Origin: Actinocorallia longicatena
GTDB taxonomy: Bacteria > Actinomycetota > Actinomycetes > Streptosporangiales > Streptosporangiaceae
Assembly (NCBI RefSeq): GCF_039534125.1
Contig: NZ_BAAAUV010000007.1
Location: forward strand, 1 to 64,000
DNA: 64,000 bases
Direction of reading: 5' to 3'
Shown here: positions 1 through 9,157 of the stretch, one piece after another
Layout of the letters: each line of letters starts with the position of its first letter
How positions within the stretch are numbered: position 1 is the first letter of the stretch
The notes under the pieces: model-generated
Database searches by the model: none
Told to the model about the DNA's origin: nothing
Seen by the model: only the letters and a program-made list of their open reading frames with translations
Program-made: the position numbers and the translations under genes

Positions 1-769
1 GAGGGGGTGGTGTGGCCGGGGGCGGGGCAGGGGGACCGGAGACCGCGCGCAGGGTGGTGGCCGCTCGGGGGGCCGTGGGACGGGCTTCGGGGGCCGTCGA
101 CCGGCATCGGTGGCAGAGGGCGGTGGCCGCCGGGGGGACGGTGTCGGGGAGGGGGGTCGTGGGGGAGCGTTTTCCGGTCAGGCATTCGGTGAGCAGGATG
201 CCGAGGGCGTAGATGTCCGCCGGCCGGGTGGGCGGGGCGGTCGTGGGCTGTTCCGGGGGGAGGTAGGGGAGGGCGTCCCAGGCCGGCTCGCGGGTGAGGC
301 TGGGGGCCAGGACGCGCACGCCGTCGGGGGTGAGGAGCACCTTGGACGGCCGGATGTCGCCGTGGACGAGGCCCGCTCCGTGCACCTTGGACAGGGCCTC
401 GGCGACCTGGGTGCAGACCTGGATGGCGGTCGCGACGGGGAGGGGGCCGCCGCGGATGCCGTCGGCGAGGCTCACTCCGTCGATCAGTTCCATGACGAGG
501 TACGGGACGGGAGCGGCCTTGGCCCCGGAGGTCTCGTCGCTGTCGTAGACCGTCACGATCCCGTGGTGGGAGAGGGCGGCGCAGGCCAGGATGCCGTCGC
601 GGACGCGGGTGCGGGAGGCCGGGTCGAGCAGGGGCTCGCCGGGCACCAGCTTGAGCGCGACGGGCCTGGCCAGGACCCTGTCCCAGGCGCGCCACACCTC
701 CGTTCCGCGCCCGGAGTCGATCCGCTGCTCGAGCCTGTAGCGCTCGCCGAGCCATTCTCCGGAATCCAC
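1..769 (-). CDS. Serine/threonine protein kinase-like protein, probably catalytically impaired (3' end outside window)
   Basis: Reads leftward from a GTG preceded by GGAAGGGG and stays open to the window edge, so the C-terminus is missing. The fold is that of a Hanks-type kinase: a short glycine loop (DSGRGTEVW), the beta-3 lysine (VALKLV), a hinge-like PYLVMEL, and the late motif ADIYALGILLTE with the LPPEQ segment before it. Two catalytic motifs are off consensus. The catalytic loop reads VHGDIRPSK rather than HRDLKPxN, keeping the Asp but losing the Lys and Asn. At the DFG position the sequence is VLAPSLT, so the magnesium-binding Asp is absent. Some actinobacterial kinase-like proteins act as scaffolds or receptors. 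I infer a pseudokinase or very weak enzyme, membrane-linked or not cannot be seen here. Confidence 0.7.
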   Translation of the reverse strand, partial: MDSGEWLGERYRLEQRIDSGRGTEVWRAWDRVLARPVALKLVPGEPLLDPASRTRVRDGILACAALSHHGIVTVYDSDETSGAKAAPVPYLVMELIDGVSLADGIRGGPLPVATAIQVCTQVAEALSKVHGAGLVHGDIRPSKVLLTPDGVRVLAPSLTREPAWDALPYLPPEQPTTAPPTRPADIYALGILLTECLTGKRSPTTPLPDTVPPAATALCHRCRSTAPEARPTAPRAATTLRAVSGPPAPPPATPPP

Positions 770-1098
770 AGACCAGCCCCTTCCAGGAGACCCGGACCAC
801 CGGCACGTCCACAGGTACGCACGCGCTCCCCGGAAGGTTCGGATCACCCGGGTTCCGCCGCATATGTCTCCGCTCCGGCGAACAGGCCGCCGGGCGGCCG
901 GGCTCGCTTCCGGGGCGAGCATCGGGGTTTCGGGCTGGGCATGTGCTGACAAAGTTCCGGTGATCATGGGTGGGGGCCGGGCTCCGCAGGGGATGTGCCG
1001 ATCATGAGTGGTGACGTGATCGCCCGCGCCCCGGTGAGCCGGGAGGCCGGGATCGCCTCGCGGGGAACGGCCGGGGCGGCCGCCCCTGGTGTCCCCCG
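770..1098. other. Divergent intergenic region
   Basis: This 329-base gap separates the leftward kinase-like gene from the rightward antiporter gene and must hold both promoters. It contains no convincing ORF, tRNA or long hairpin. Reading frames that cross it do not show the strong third-position G+C of real genes nearby. Confidence 0.5.
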
Positions 1099-2556
1099 GT
1101 GACGAACGGCGCGGGGACGGACGAGGCGGGGACGGACGAGCGGCGGAGGATGCCGTTGCCGACTCTGACCGCGATGGTGGTCGGGTCGATGGTCGGCGCG
1201 GGAGTGTTCTCGCTGCCGCGGAACTTCGCCCAGGCGACGGGCGTGTTCGGCGCGGTGATCGCCTGGGTGATCGCGGGTGTGGGCATGCTGATGCTCGCGT
1301 TCGTGTTCCAGCTCCTCGCGGTCCGCAAGCCCCGGCTCGATGCCGGGGTGTACGCCTACGCGAAGGCGGGATTCGGGGAGTTCCCCGGCTTCTACTCCGC
1401 GTTCGGCTACTGGGCCAGTGCGTGCGTCGGCAACGTCACCTACTGGGTGCTGATCAAGTCCACGCTCGGCCAGGTGTTCCCTGCGTTCGGCGAGGGTGAC
1501 ACCGCCGTGGCCGTGATCGTCTCGATCGTCGGCGTGTGGGCCTTCCACTTCATGATCGTTCGCGGGGTCCGGGAGGCGGCGAACATCAACAAGATCGTGA
1601 CGATCGCCAAGGTCGTCCCGATCCTCCTCTTCGTCGTCATCCTGGCCTTCACGCTGAAGGCCGACGTGTTCGCCGACAACCTCTGGGGCGGCACGGAGCG
1701 TTCGGCGGGGGCGCTGTTCGAGCAGGTGCGGTCGACGATGCTGGCGACGGTCTTCGTCTTCCTCGGCATCGAGGGCGCGAGCGTCTATTCACGGTACGCG
1801 CGCAAGCGCTCGGACGTCGGGCGGGCGACCGTCCTGGGCTTCCTCAGCGTCCTGGCCCTGTTCGCGTCCGTGACGCTCCTGTCCTACGGAGCGCTGCCCC
1901 GCGCCGATCTGGAGGAGCTGCGCCAGCCGTCGATGGCCGGTGTGCTGGAATCCGTCGTCGGCGCCTGGGGGACGAAGTTCATCAGCGTCGGCCTGATCAT
2001 CTCGGTGCTCGGGGCCTACCTCGCCTGGACGCTCATGGCCGCCGAGGTCCTCTACGTGGCCGCCCAGGACAAGGACATGCCGGCCTTCCTGCGTCGCAGG
2101 AACGTCCAGGGGGCGCCGACCGCCGCCCTCGTCATGACCAGCGTGCTGGTCACCGCGGTCCTGGTGGTCACCCTCTTCTCGGACGACGCCTTCACCTTCA
2201 CGCTCAAGCTCAGCAGTTCCCTGTCGCTGATCCCCTATCTGCTCGCGGCCGGATACGCCCTGAAACTGGGGATCCGCGGCGAGACCTACGCCGAGCGCCC
2301 CGACGGCCGTCGCAAGGAGACGGTGATCGCCTCGGTCGCCGTCCTGTACACCGGTTTCCTCCTCGTCGCGGCGGGCCCGGAGTTCCTGCTGCTGTCGTGC
2401 ATCATCTACGCGCCGGGAACGGTGCTGTTCGCCATGACCCGCAAAGAGCAGGGACGCACGATGTTCTCCCGCCCCGAGCTCCTGCTCCTTGCCGTCACGA
2501 TCGCCGGAGCGATCGCCGGCGTGATCAGCCTCGCCACCGGCGCCCTCACCATCTGA
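1099..2556 (+). CDS. arcD: Basic amino acid/polyamine antiporter, APC family (arginine:ornithine antiporter-like)
   Basis: 485 residues with about twelve hydrophobic segments, the usual size for the family. The first segment carries the APC-type glycine-rich signature (GSMVGAGVFSLP, about residues 28-39) that lines the substrate site, followed by VYAYAKAGFG. The sequence resembles arginine/ornithine and lysine antiporters of the APA subfamily, which exchange a cationic amino acid for its degradation product across the cytoplasmic membrane. No arginine deiminase genes lie nearby, so the exact substrate is inferred and the arcD label is by family only. The GTG at 1099 has no clear ribosome site; an in-frame ATG at 1150 with GGCGGAGG directly in front is an alternative start and would remove a hydrophilic tail. 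Confidence 0.75.
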   Translation: MTNGAGTDEAGTDERRRMPLPTLTAMVVGSMVGAGVFSLPRNFAQATGVFGAVIAWVIAGVGMLMLAFVFQLLAVRKPRLDAGVYAYAKAGFGEFPGFYSAFGYWASACVGNVTYWVLIKSTLGQVFPAFGEGDTAVAVIVSIVGVWAFHFMIVRGVREAANINKIVTIAKVVPILLFVVILAFTLKADVFADNLWGGTERSAGALFEQVRSTMLATVFVFLGIEGASVYSRYARKRSDVGRATVLGFLSVLALFASVTLLSYGALPRADLEELRQPSMAGVLESVVGAWGTKFISVGLIISVLGAYLAWTLMAAEVLYVAAQDKDMPAFLRRRNVQGAPTAALVMTSVLVTAVLVVTLFSDDAFTFTLKLSSSLSLIPYLLAAGYALKLGIRGETYAERPDGRRKETVIASVAVLYTGFLLVAAGPEFLLLSCIIYAPGTVLFAMTRKEQGRTMFSRPELLLLAVTIAGAIAGVISLATGALTI

Positions 2557-3266
2557 CCGCGCTGGGAAGGCCAGGCCGCCGGGTGCGACGGCCTGGAAGG
2601 CGAGAGGGCCGGTCGGGCCGGTGACGGTGGAGTAAGCCGCCCCGACCGGACGGGCGTCATCGGCGAACGGGGTCATCTTGTACGGGCCGAGCTCGGACGG
2701 CGGCGCGGAGGTCCCCGGGTCGCCGGAGAACACCACGGCCGGACGCGGGCCGGCGGACAGGAGCCGTCGGCGGAGCGGCGGCTTGAACAGCTGGACGGTC
2801 GGCGTGGACACCCCGAGCTGCGGAATCCGGAGCGAGGCGGACGCCCCGAGGGTGCCGTCGAGGGTCCACCACGGGTCCTTGTCCTTGTCGGCGGCCAGGG
2901 ACAGACCCGGTTCGAGGCTGATGCTCGGCCCGCCCACCCCGTACACCGCGACGGTCGGCTCGGCGCGCAGCCCGAGCTCGACCTTGCCGCTCGCGGTCAG
3001 CGGGGGAGCCTGCGCGAAGGAGGAGCAGCCGACCGAATCGACCGGCTTGACCTTGCCGCCCTCGTAGATGAGCCCGGCGGTGCCGGTCACGGTCGCCGAG
3101 ACCCTGGCGGTCTGACCACCATGCCGCGCACACCCTTGGGCAAGCTGACGATGGAGACCTTCTGCGACGCCCGCTTCGGCGCCGCCGCGGGCGGAGCCGC
3201 CATGACCGGGACCCGGTCGACCAGATGTCCGAGCACGGCGAGGGCTCCGCCGAGCCGAGCGGTCAT
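2557..3266 (-). pseudogene. Remnant of a secreted or cell-surface protein gene
   Basis: On the minus strand a strongly codon-biased frame runs from about 3110 down to about 2560 (for example VTGTAGLIYEGGKV and VELGLRAEPTVAVYG, then PWWTLDGTLGASASLRIP). It has no start of its own. The matching 5' part lies in another frame: ATG at 3266, a short hydrophobic stretch, then KVSIVSLPKGVRGMVV, ending at 3087. Joining the two needs one extra base near 3105-3112. At the 3' end the frame simply runs on into the antisense of the antiporter gene, so its natural stop has been lost. I do not recognise the family; the composition suggests a beta-rich exported protein. Most likely an eroded gene truncated by the neighbouring gene. 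Confidence 0.45.
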
Positions 3267-3364
3267 CCGAGAATCAGGCACCACCCGGCAGCCCGGTGGG
3301 GAGAGGTCAGCGTCATCGGGGTGCGGGCCCCGAGTGGTATGGCTAATGTGAGCTTTGCTCATGT

Positions 3365-5810
3365 ATGTTCTGGTGCTCCACGTCGCCTTCGGGAGCCTCC
3401 TTGCCCTCGCGTCTGCTTTCCCCGCTGGTCTGCGGGAGCCTGCTGCTGCTGATCGTGATCGGTGCGGTCCTGGATCCGGTCGGGTTCTTCGCCCTGTACG
3501 GGATGCCGGGGCGGGTCGTTCCCGTCACGCGGTGGCAGGCGGCGCCGCTGGTCGTCCAGATGCCGCTGCTGCTCGCGGGGGTGTGGGTGGTGACGACGGC
3601 CTTCCGGCAGCTGGGGCGGTGGCGGAGGTTCGCCTCGATCTGGGGCGGGATCGTGCTCGTCTCCCTCGTCGCGAAGTTCGCCATGACGGTGGTGGCGACC
3701 GCGCCGTGGTCGGGCGCCGCCGATCTGGCCTGGGCGACGGGGTACACCGTGCCGAAGGCCGCGCTGTACGGTCTGGTCGCCGCCGGGACGTCCCTGCTCG
3801 TGCGGGGTCCGGGCGCGGTGCCGCGGACCGTCGCGGGGACGCCCTGGGCGTCGGCGGCGGGCGTCGCCGTTCTCGCGGGCGTCAGCGGGTCGTGGCTCGG
3901 GCAGGCCTGGGGGCGGGACCTGCCGCACGCGGTGCCCACGGTCTCCCCCTCGGGCGGCGTGCTCGGCCTGGCGGCCGGGCTCCTCGTGCTGTTCCTGGCC
4001 GCGGCGCGGACCCAGCGGACCTTCGCCCGCCGGTCCGGCGGACCGCTGGGGGACTTCCTCGGCGGATGGATCGCGACGCTCTGGGCGGGCGCGGTGCTCG
4101 GCCTGGTGCAGGCCGTCGCGATGGTCCTGGTCGACGGTGTGGGCAGCGCCCTGCAGACGCCCGCGCTGCTCTACGTGCGGGTCTGCGAGGGGGTGGCGTT
4201 CGGCGCGGCGATCGGCTGGGCGGCCGGGCTCGGCGCGCTGTACACCGCGCGCAGGCGGCGTGATCCGCTGCCCGTGGGCGCGGGAACGCGGCGGGCCGCC
4301 GTCACGGTGGCGCTCGCGGTCACCGGCGGTGCCGTGCTCGGCTCGGCCGGTGAGGCGGAGCCGCCCGTCCTGAGCGGCGGGGCGTCCGCCGCCACGCCGG
4401 GGGACGAGCTGCTGCCGCTGCACGCCGTGCGCGGCGAGCACCCTCGGATCGCCGACGCGGCGGGGCGGCAGGTCCTGCTGCGCGGCGTCAACGTGAACCA
4501 GCTCGTCGACTTCTACGCGCCCCGGCCCGAGGTTCCCGCCACCCGGCCGCTGACCGAGGCGGACTTCGCCTCGATGGCCGGGCTCGGCTTCGACGTGGTG
4601 CGGCTCGGCCTGTCCTGGTCGAAGATCGAGCCGTCGCCCGGCTCCTACGACCAGACCTATCTCGCCCGCGCCGACCAGGCGGTCGTCTGGGCCCGCGCCC
4701 ACGGCCTCTACACCGTGCTCGACCTGCACCAGGACGGCTGGAACAACCAGCCGACACCGCCCGGGACCTCCTGCCCGGCCGGAACCTCGGCGATGGACGG
4801 CTACGACGGCGCCCCGGTCTGGGCGACCCACGCCGACGGAGCGGTGCGCTGCCAGTTCACCGGCCGGGACCTGTCCCCGGCGGGCGACCGGGCGTTCACG
4901 AACTTCTCCTACGACCGCGACGGCGTCCAGACCCGGCTCGTCAAGGTCTGGGGGATGCTCGCGGCCAGGTACGGCGACGACCCGTCGATCGCGGGCTTCG
5001 ACCCGATGAACGAGCCCGGCTTCGGCGAGCAGGCCCCGATCACCTCGACGCTCCTGCTCGGCCGCTTCTACGACCGGGTCCTGAAGGAGATCCGGTCCAC
5101 CGAGACCCGCCGCCACCTGTTCTTCTTCGAGCCGAGCATCTTCTGGTCGGGTCTCGGCTTCGACGCGATCCCCCGCGGCTCGTTCACCGACGACCCCGAT
5201 CTCGTCTTCGCTCCCCACCTCTACGGCGAGTCGATCACGATGGACGCCTCGCTCGGCCTCCCCCCCGATCACCACGATCGAACACGGCTTCACCCTCGCC
5301 GAACGGGCCGCCAAGGACATTCCGATCTGGAGCGGCGAATGGGGCTACTGGGGTGACACCCCCACCGTCCAGGACAAGGTCCGCCGCTACGCCCGTGAGG
5401 AGGACGCCCACCGCATCGGCGGAGTGTTCTGGGTCTGGAAGCAGGCCTGCGGCGACCCGCAGAACGGCATCGGCCCCACCGGCAACGGCCTGGAGACCGT
5501 CGACTGCGCGACCGGCCGCGACCTCCCGCGCGACCCGGTCAAGGCCGCCGAGCTGTCACGGGCCTATCCGCGCGCCGTCCCCGGCGTCCTGACCGCCCTG
5601 TCCTCGTCGCCCGCGACGGGCACGGCGCCCCGCGCCCTCACCCTGGAGGGGACGGCGGGATCGGGCTCCTGCCGGCTGGACCTGTGGGTCCCCGGGGACG
5701 TCCGCCCTTCGCCCCTCGTCCGGAACATCACCGATCTCACCCTCCGGCAGGTGCCGGGCGGCTGGCGGATCGGCGGATGCGCCACCGGACCGTACCGGCT
5801 GACGCTCTGA
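3365..5810 (+). pseudogene. Membrane-anchored glycoside hydrolase family 5 enzyme, frameshifted
   Basis: The N-terminal third has about seven hydrophobic segments. From about residue 360 it becomes a GH5 (beta/alpha)8 domain of the endoglycosylceramidase-like kind: LLRGVNVNQL, RLGLSWSKIEP, VLDLHQDGWN, and the acid/base Glu in FDPMNEPGFG (about residue 549). In the seven-C run at 5260-5266 the frame breaks and ends at 5356. One C fewer restores a continuous frame (PITTIEHGFTLAERA) that carries the nucleophile Glu in IWSGEWGYWGD, then FWVWKQACGD and a stop at 5810. The frameshift therefore separates the two catalytic Glu residues. It may be a sequencing error, a recent loss, or slippage. The intact protein would be about 815 residues. 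TTG at 3401 is another possible start. Confidence 0.75.
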
Positions 5811-5940
5811 GGCGCCGGACGCAGTCCGGACCCGGGATCGCCTCCGCCGAGGGCGCGGCTGAGACGGTCCCGGGGCCGGGGACCGGCGGCAGGCGTTCTC
5901 CGGCGCGTTGGAGAACGCCCGCCACCGGGGTTCACGGGGG

Positions 5941-7536
5941 TTAGAAGACGGTTCCGGCGTCGTGGGCGACGATGTCGTCGGTGGCACGTTCCGCGACCGC
6001 GGCGATCGTCATCGACGGGTTGCAGGCGGCGGTGGTGCCGGGCATGAGGGCGCCGTCCAGGACGTAGAGGCCGCGCTGGCCGTTGACCCGGCCGGACAGG
6101 TCGCAGACGGTCCCCATCGACGCCCCGCCCAGCGGATGCCAGGTCGAGGGGTAGACGGCGGTGGTGTCGGTGAGCAGGCCGCCGAATCCGGCGATCCTGG
6201 TGGCCCGCTGGTTGATGCGCCGGTAGAGAGTGTCGTCGGCGCCCTTGGTCCAGTTCAGGACGACGTCGTCCTTCGCCGCGTCGTAGGTGTAGCGGCCGCG
6301 GCCCTTGCTGACGCCGTAGCCGACCATCATGGTGGAGCCGATGTCGGGCAGCGGCGGCAGCGACGCCTGGATGATCGTGTTGGCGACGGTGGGGTCGTTC
6401 CATTCCTTGCTGCCGTAGACGACGGGGCCTCCCTGGGGGAAGTCGAAGTCGTCGAGCAGATCGGTCCACATGTAGATGCGGTCGCCGTTGGTGCCCCAGT
6501 TGGTGCCGAGACCGTCGGGCAGGTCGGGGATGAGGTTCTTGGCGTCGGCGCGCATGAGGAGCCTGGTGGTGTTGGCGGACCCCGCGGCCAGCACCAGCGC
6601 CTTCGTGGTGAGGATCTTCTTCTCCAGGACCGTGCCGTCCGTCGAGATCCGATCCACGTAGACGGTCCAGCGGCCGTCCGGCGCCTTCGCGACGTCCGTG
6701 ACGTTGTGCAGCACCGCGACGGTCGCCAGCCCGGTCGCCTCGGCGGCGGCGATGTAGGTGACGTCGACCGAGTGCTTGCCGCCGTTGTTCACCCCCAGGG
6801 AGCAGTCGCCGTTGGTGTAGGCGGGTTTCATCTCGCCGTTGAGCTCCCGCAGGGCGAAGCTCCAGTCGATCGGCATCGGGATCTTCGACAGCTGGTAACC
6901 GGCGTTGGTGACGCCCCTGCCGAAGATCCGGGCCGCTTTGTAGGTCTTGCTGTTGATGAGGGCGTCGGGTGCCGTCTGGAGTCGCAGCATGTTCGCGACG
7001 CGCGGGTAGTAGACGCTGTTCATGCGGGCGTGGTCGAGGCCGTTCGGCATGGTCGCGTTGAACACCGCCTCGGACGGCTGGAGCGTCATGCCCTGGTAGA
7101 CCAGGGATCCGCCGCCGACTCCGGACGCGCAGATGACGTCCATGCCGTTCCCGCCGATGGCCTGCAGCAGACCCGTGTAGGGGGCGTCGAACCCGCCGAT
7201 CGTGATCCCGAAGATCTTCACGGGAGCTCCGAGCCAGAGCGCCCGCTTGTCCAGGGACGAGGTGACGCGCGGGAACGTCTCGGCGTTCGGCCCGGTGGGC
7301 CAGCGGATCCCCCGCTCCAGTACCAGGCAGGGCACACCGGCCTGGGCGAAGCGCAGCGCGGTCACCCCGCCGCCGAAACCCGACCCGATGATGACGACCC
7401 GGTGCTCCTCACGGGTGAGCGGAACCCTGGCCGCCGTCCGGGCGGCGGCGCGGGCGGCCGGAACGGTCCCGGCCATGGTCAGCGCGGCGGTGGCCGAGGC
7501 TCCGGCCAGCATGGAACGGCGCGTGATGGTGGACAT
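5941..7536 (-). CDS. Tat-exported GMC-type FAD oxidoreductase, cholesterol oxidase-like
   Basis: 531 residues. The start at ATG 7536 is set by an upstream AGAGGAG and by a twin-arginine signal (TRRSMLAG, then a hydrophobic stretch ending ARA), so the folded flavoprotein should be exported by Tat. A Rossmann motif follows (VVIIGSGFGGGVTALR, about residues 45-60), then IGGNGMDVICASGVGGGSLVYQG, the FAD-contacting segment of class I cholesterol oxidases. The C-terminal GMC part has STWHPLGGASMGTVCD with the active-site His, and PGTTAACNPSMTIAAVAER with the Asn expected near the flavin. Cholesterol oxidases use oxygen to turn 3-beta-hydroxysterols into 4-en-3-ones. Substrate is inferred; another sterol or alcohol is possible. 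It is convergent with the GH5 gene. Confidence 0.82.
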   Translation of the reverse strand: MSTITRRSMLAGASATAALTMAGTVPAARAAARTAARVPLTREEHRVVIIGSGFGGGVTALRFAQAGVPCLVLERGIRWPTGPNAETFPRVTSSLDKRALWLGAPVKIFGITIGGFDAPYTGLLQAIGGNGMDVICASGVGGGSLVYQGMTLQPSEAVFNATMPNGLDHARMNSVYYPRVANMLRLQTAPDALINSKTYKAARIFGRGVTNAGYQLSKIPMPIDWSFALRELNGEMKPAYTNGDCSLGVNNGGKHSVDVTYIAAAEATGLATVAVLHNVTDVAKAPDGRWTVYVDRISTDGTVLEKKILTTKALVLAAGSANTTRLLMRADAKNLIPDLPDGLGTNWGTNGDRIYMWTDLLDDFDFPQGGPVVYGSKEWNDPTVANTIIQASLPPLPDIGSTMMVGYGVSKGRGRYTYDAAKDDVVLNWTKGADDTLYRRINQRATRIAGFGGLLTDTTAVYPSTWHPLGGASMGTVCDLSGRVNGQRGLYVLDGALMPGTTAACNPSMTIAAVAERATDDIVAHDAGTVF

Positions 7537-8146
7537 ACTGCTCCTCTGAACTGGGGGTGGGTGCGCTTGAGGCAGAGGTGGCGGCGCAGAGGTGGTGGGG
7601 TCCCTCCCGCATGGGCGACGGGAGGGACCCGGTACCCGGCCAGGCCGCCACCGGCCCACCGCGGACGAGGAGGAGGAGGAGTCCGCGGAGCGGGTCGGTC
7701 ATGGCAGAACGGCGAGGCGGGCTCGGGGGAGGTGGCCTGTGCGGGGCCACCAGATCGGCAATGATGTTCTCTTCTGCGGAGACTGTGATTCTGCTCTCAG
7801 AAGTATGCACTTTCTTGGGACCGGAGGATTGTCACGGTTCCTCATGAACCCGAGAGGTTCCTTGTCACGAGCGCGATTACCGACGGGTAGCCGACGCGAT
7901 GGACGCGCGCCCGCACCCGAGGCCAGAAAGATCCCGGCGGTCCCGCCCATGCCTGGACGGAGGAGAAAATGACCTCTCCGCATATTCTTACCGGCGAGTA
8001 CGACCACGGATTTCGCGCCTTATCGCCGGGGACGTTTTCTCGGCTCTCCATCGCCTCCCACCAGGCGAAAGAAATTCTCGATTCTCCGAATCAAGATTTT
8101 CATAAGGTTCCGGAGAAGCCGAACACTCATGAGCTAGCATCACCGG
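7537..8146. other. Long AT-richer intergenic region between divergent genes
   Basis: About 610 bases between the leftward oxidase and the rightward methyltransferase. Apart from the inverted repeat at 7598-7630 and a doubtful small ORF at 7969-8166, I see nothing codon-biased. Local G+C falls clearly below the surroundings after about 7750, which fits a promoter region for both genes. Confidence 0.45.
7598..7630. promoter_or_regulatory. Perfect inverted repeat upstream of the cholesterol oxidase-like gene
   Basis: GGGTCCCTCCCG and its exact complement CGGGAGGGACCC flank a nine-base spacer, 62-94 bases upstream of the ATG at 7536. It could be an operator or a hairpin in the 5' leader. There is no T run in either direction, so it is not a standard terminator. 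Confidence 0.45.
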
Positions 8147-8166
8147 ATGAGTGCGGCGAATCATGA
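7969..8166 (+). CDS. Doubtful small ORF (65 residues)
   Basis: The ATG at 7969 has an ideal ribosome site, GGAGGAG ending four bases upstream. The 65-codon frame overlaps the methyltransferase start by 20 bases. Against it: codon use is unlike every other gene here, with many A/T third positions and a TTA leucine codon that is rare in such genomes, and no motif is visible. It could be a short leader peptide, a transferred small gene, or chance. Confidence 0.25.
   Translation: MTSPHILTGEYDHGFRALSPGTFSRLSIASHQAKEILDSPNQDFHKVPEKPNTHELASPDECGES
8135..8147 (+). promoter_or_regulatory. Possible -10 box for a leaderless methyltransferase transcript
   Basis: TAGCAT at 8135-8140 fits the actinobacterial TANNNT -10 pattern and is followed by only six bases before the ATG at 8147. 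No Shine-Dalgarno sequence precedes that ATG. Together this suggests that transcription begins at the start codon. The -35 region is weak. Confidence 0.35.
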
Positions 8167-8956
8167 CAAGTTCGACCCGACCGTTGCCAATGAGGCGCGC
8201 GTGCTCGACTACCTCAGGGGCGGCAAGGACAATTACAAGCCGGACCGCAGGCTGGGCGATCTGCTCCTGGAGGCGGCCCCCGAACTCGTCACGATGCTCA
8301 GGGAGGGCCGGAAGTTCCTGTCCCGGGCCGTCTGGTACCTGGCCGGGCAGGGCGTGCGGCAGTACGTGGAGATCGGGTGCGGCCTGCCCACCCGGGGAAG
8401 CCTCCACCAGATCCTCGCGAAGAGCGCACCCGACTCGAAGGTCGTCTATGTGGACAACGATCCGATGGTCGTGCGGTTCGCCCAGGCGCTCGTCGACGGC
8501 CCCTGCGAGGTCCGGGTCGTCGGCGCCGACGCACGGGACGCCAAGGAACTGCTGAGCCGTCCCGAGATCGGCGAGCTGCTCGACGTCCGGGAGCCGACGG
8601 CCGTCATCCTCCAGGGCGTGATCTCGACGATCCTCGACGACGACGTCGCGACGCGGATGGTCCGCGACTTCGCCGACTGGCTGAGCCCGGGAGGCTACGT
8701 CGTGTTCTCCCATCCGATCCAGGACCTGTGCGCGGAGCGGACCGACAAGCTCATCGACCTCTTCCACGAGGGCGAGTTCGAGGAGGGCGGCCGGCGGAAC
8801 GGCCGGAGCCTGGAGGAGATCGCCCTGCTCCTCGACGGTCTCGAACTCGTCCCGCCCGGCCTCGTCCCCACCCCGGCCTGGCGTCCCCTCCGCGGCGAGC
8901 CCACCGTCGACATCACGACCTACTGGGGCATCTCCGCCATCGGCCGCAAACCCTGA
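8147..8956 (+). CDS. SAM-dependent methyltransferase (PF04672 / DUF574 family)
   Basis: 269 residues, the normal size for this actinobacterial family. The N-terminus has the family hallmark ANEARVLDYLRGGKDNY, then REGRKFLSRAVWYLAGQG and the SAM-binding YVEIGCGLPTRG (about residues 75-86). An acidic strand end, VVYVDNDPMVV, should bind the ribose hydroxyls. The C-terminal part includes WLSPGGYVVFSHP and a final TYWGISAIGRKP. Members are numerous in Streptomyces and relatives; several sit next to HTH regulators and their methyl acceptors are mostly unknown. No partner gene is evident here, so the substrate cannot be named. It may be translated from a leaderless message (see the -10 box just upstream). 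Confidence 0.85.
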   Translation: MSAANHDKFDPTVANEARVLDYLRGGKDNYKPDRRLGDLLLEAAPELVTMLREGRKFLSRAVWYLAGQGVRQYVEIGCGLPTRGSLHQILAKSAPDSKVVYVDNDPMVVRFAQALVDGPCEVRVVGADARDAKELLSRPEIGELLDVREPTAVILQGVISTILDDDVATRMVRDFADWLSPGGYVVFSHPIQDLCAERTDKLIDLFHEGEFEEGGRRNGRSLEEIALLLDGLELVPPGLVPTPAWRPLRGEPTVDITTYWGISAIGRKP

Positions 8957-9039
8957 CGACCAGATTCTCGGCCCGCTTCGGTGAGGAAGCCGCGGGATCG
9001 GGCAGGGAAGGGGTCCAACGGACCTGACTGGGGACAGCC

Positions 9040-9123
9040 ATGATGCTCGATGTGATCGTCGCGGCCGGGATCATCGGCGCCTTCGTCGGCGTCGTGGCGC
9101 GGCTGGCCAGGCCCCGGCGCTGA
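9040..9123 (+). CDS. Putative 27-residue membrane peptide
   Basis: An ATG at 9040 preceded by GGGGAC opens a 27-codon frame. The peptide has a short acidic start, one hydrophobic helix of about sixteen residues (VIVAAGIIGAFVGVVA) and a basic end (RLARPRR), a simple single-pass membrane layout. Codon third positions are nearly all G or C. A hairpin follows directly after the stop, suggesting the end of the methyltransferase transcript. No function can be given. Confidence 0.35.
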   Translation: MMLDVIVAAGIIGAFVGVVARLARPRR

Positions 9124-9129
9124 CCGCCG

Positions 9130-9157
9130 CGGCGGCCCTCAGGGGCACGGGCCGCCG
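9130..9157 (+). terminator. Hairpin after the methyltransferase unit
   Basis: CGGCGGCCC and GGGCCGCCG form a nine-base-pair stem around a ten-base loop, six bases after the TGA at 9121-9123. There is no T run, as is usual in high G+C actinobacteria. Confidence 0.45.
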
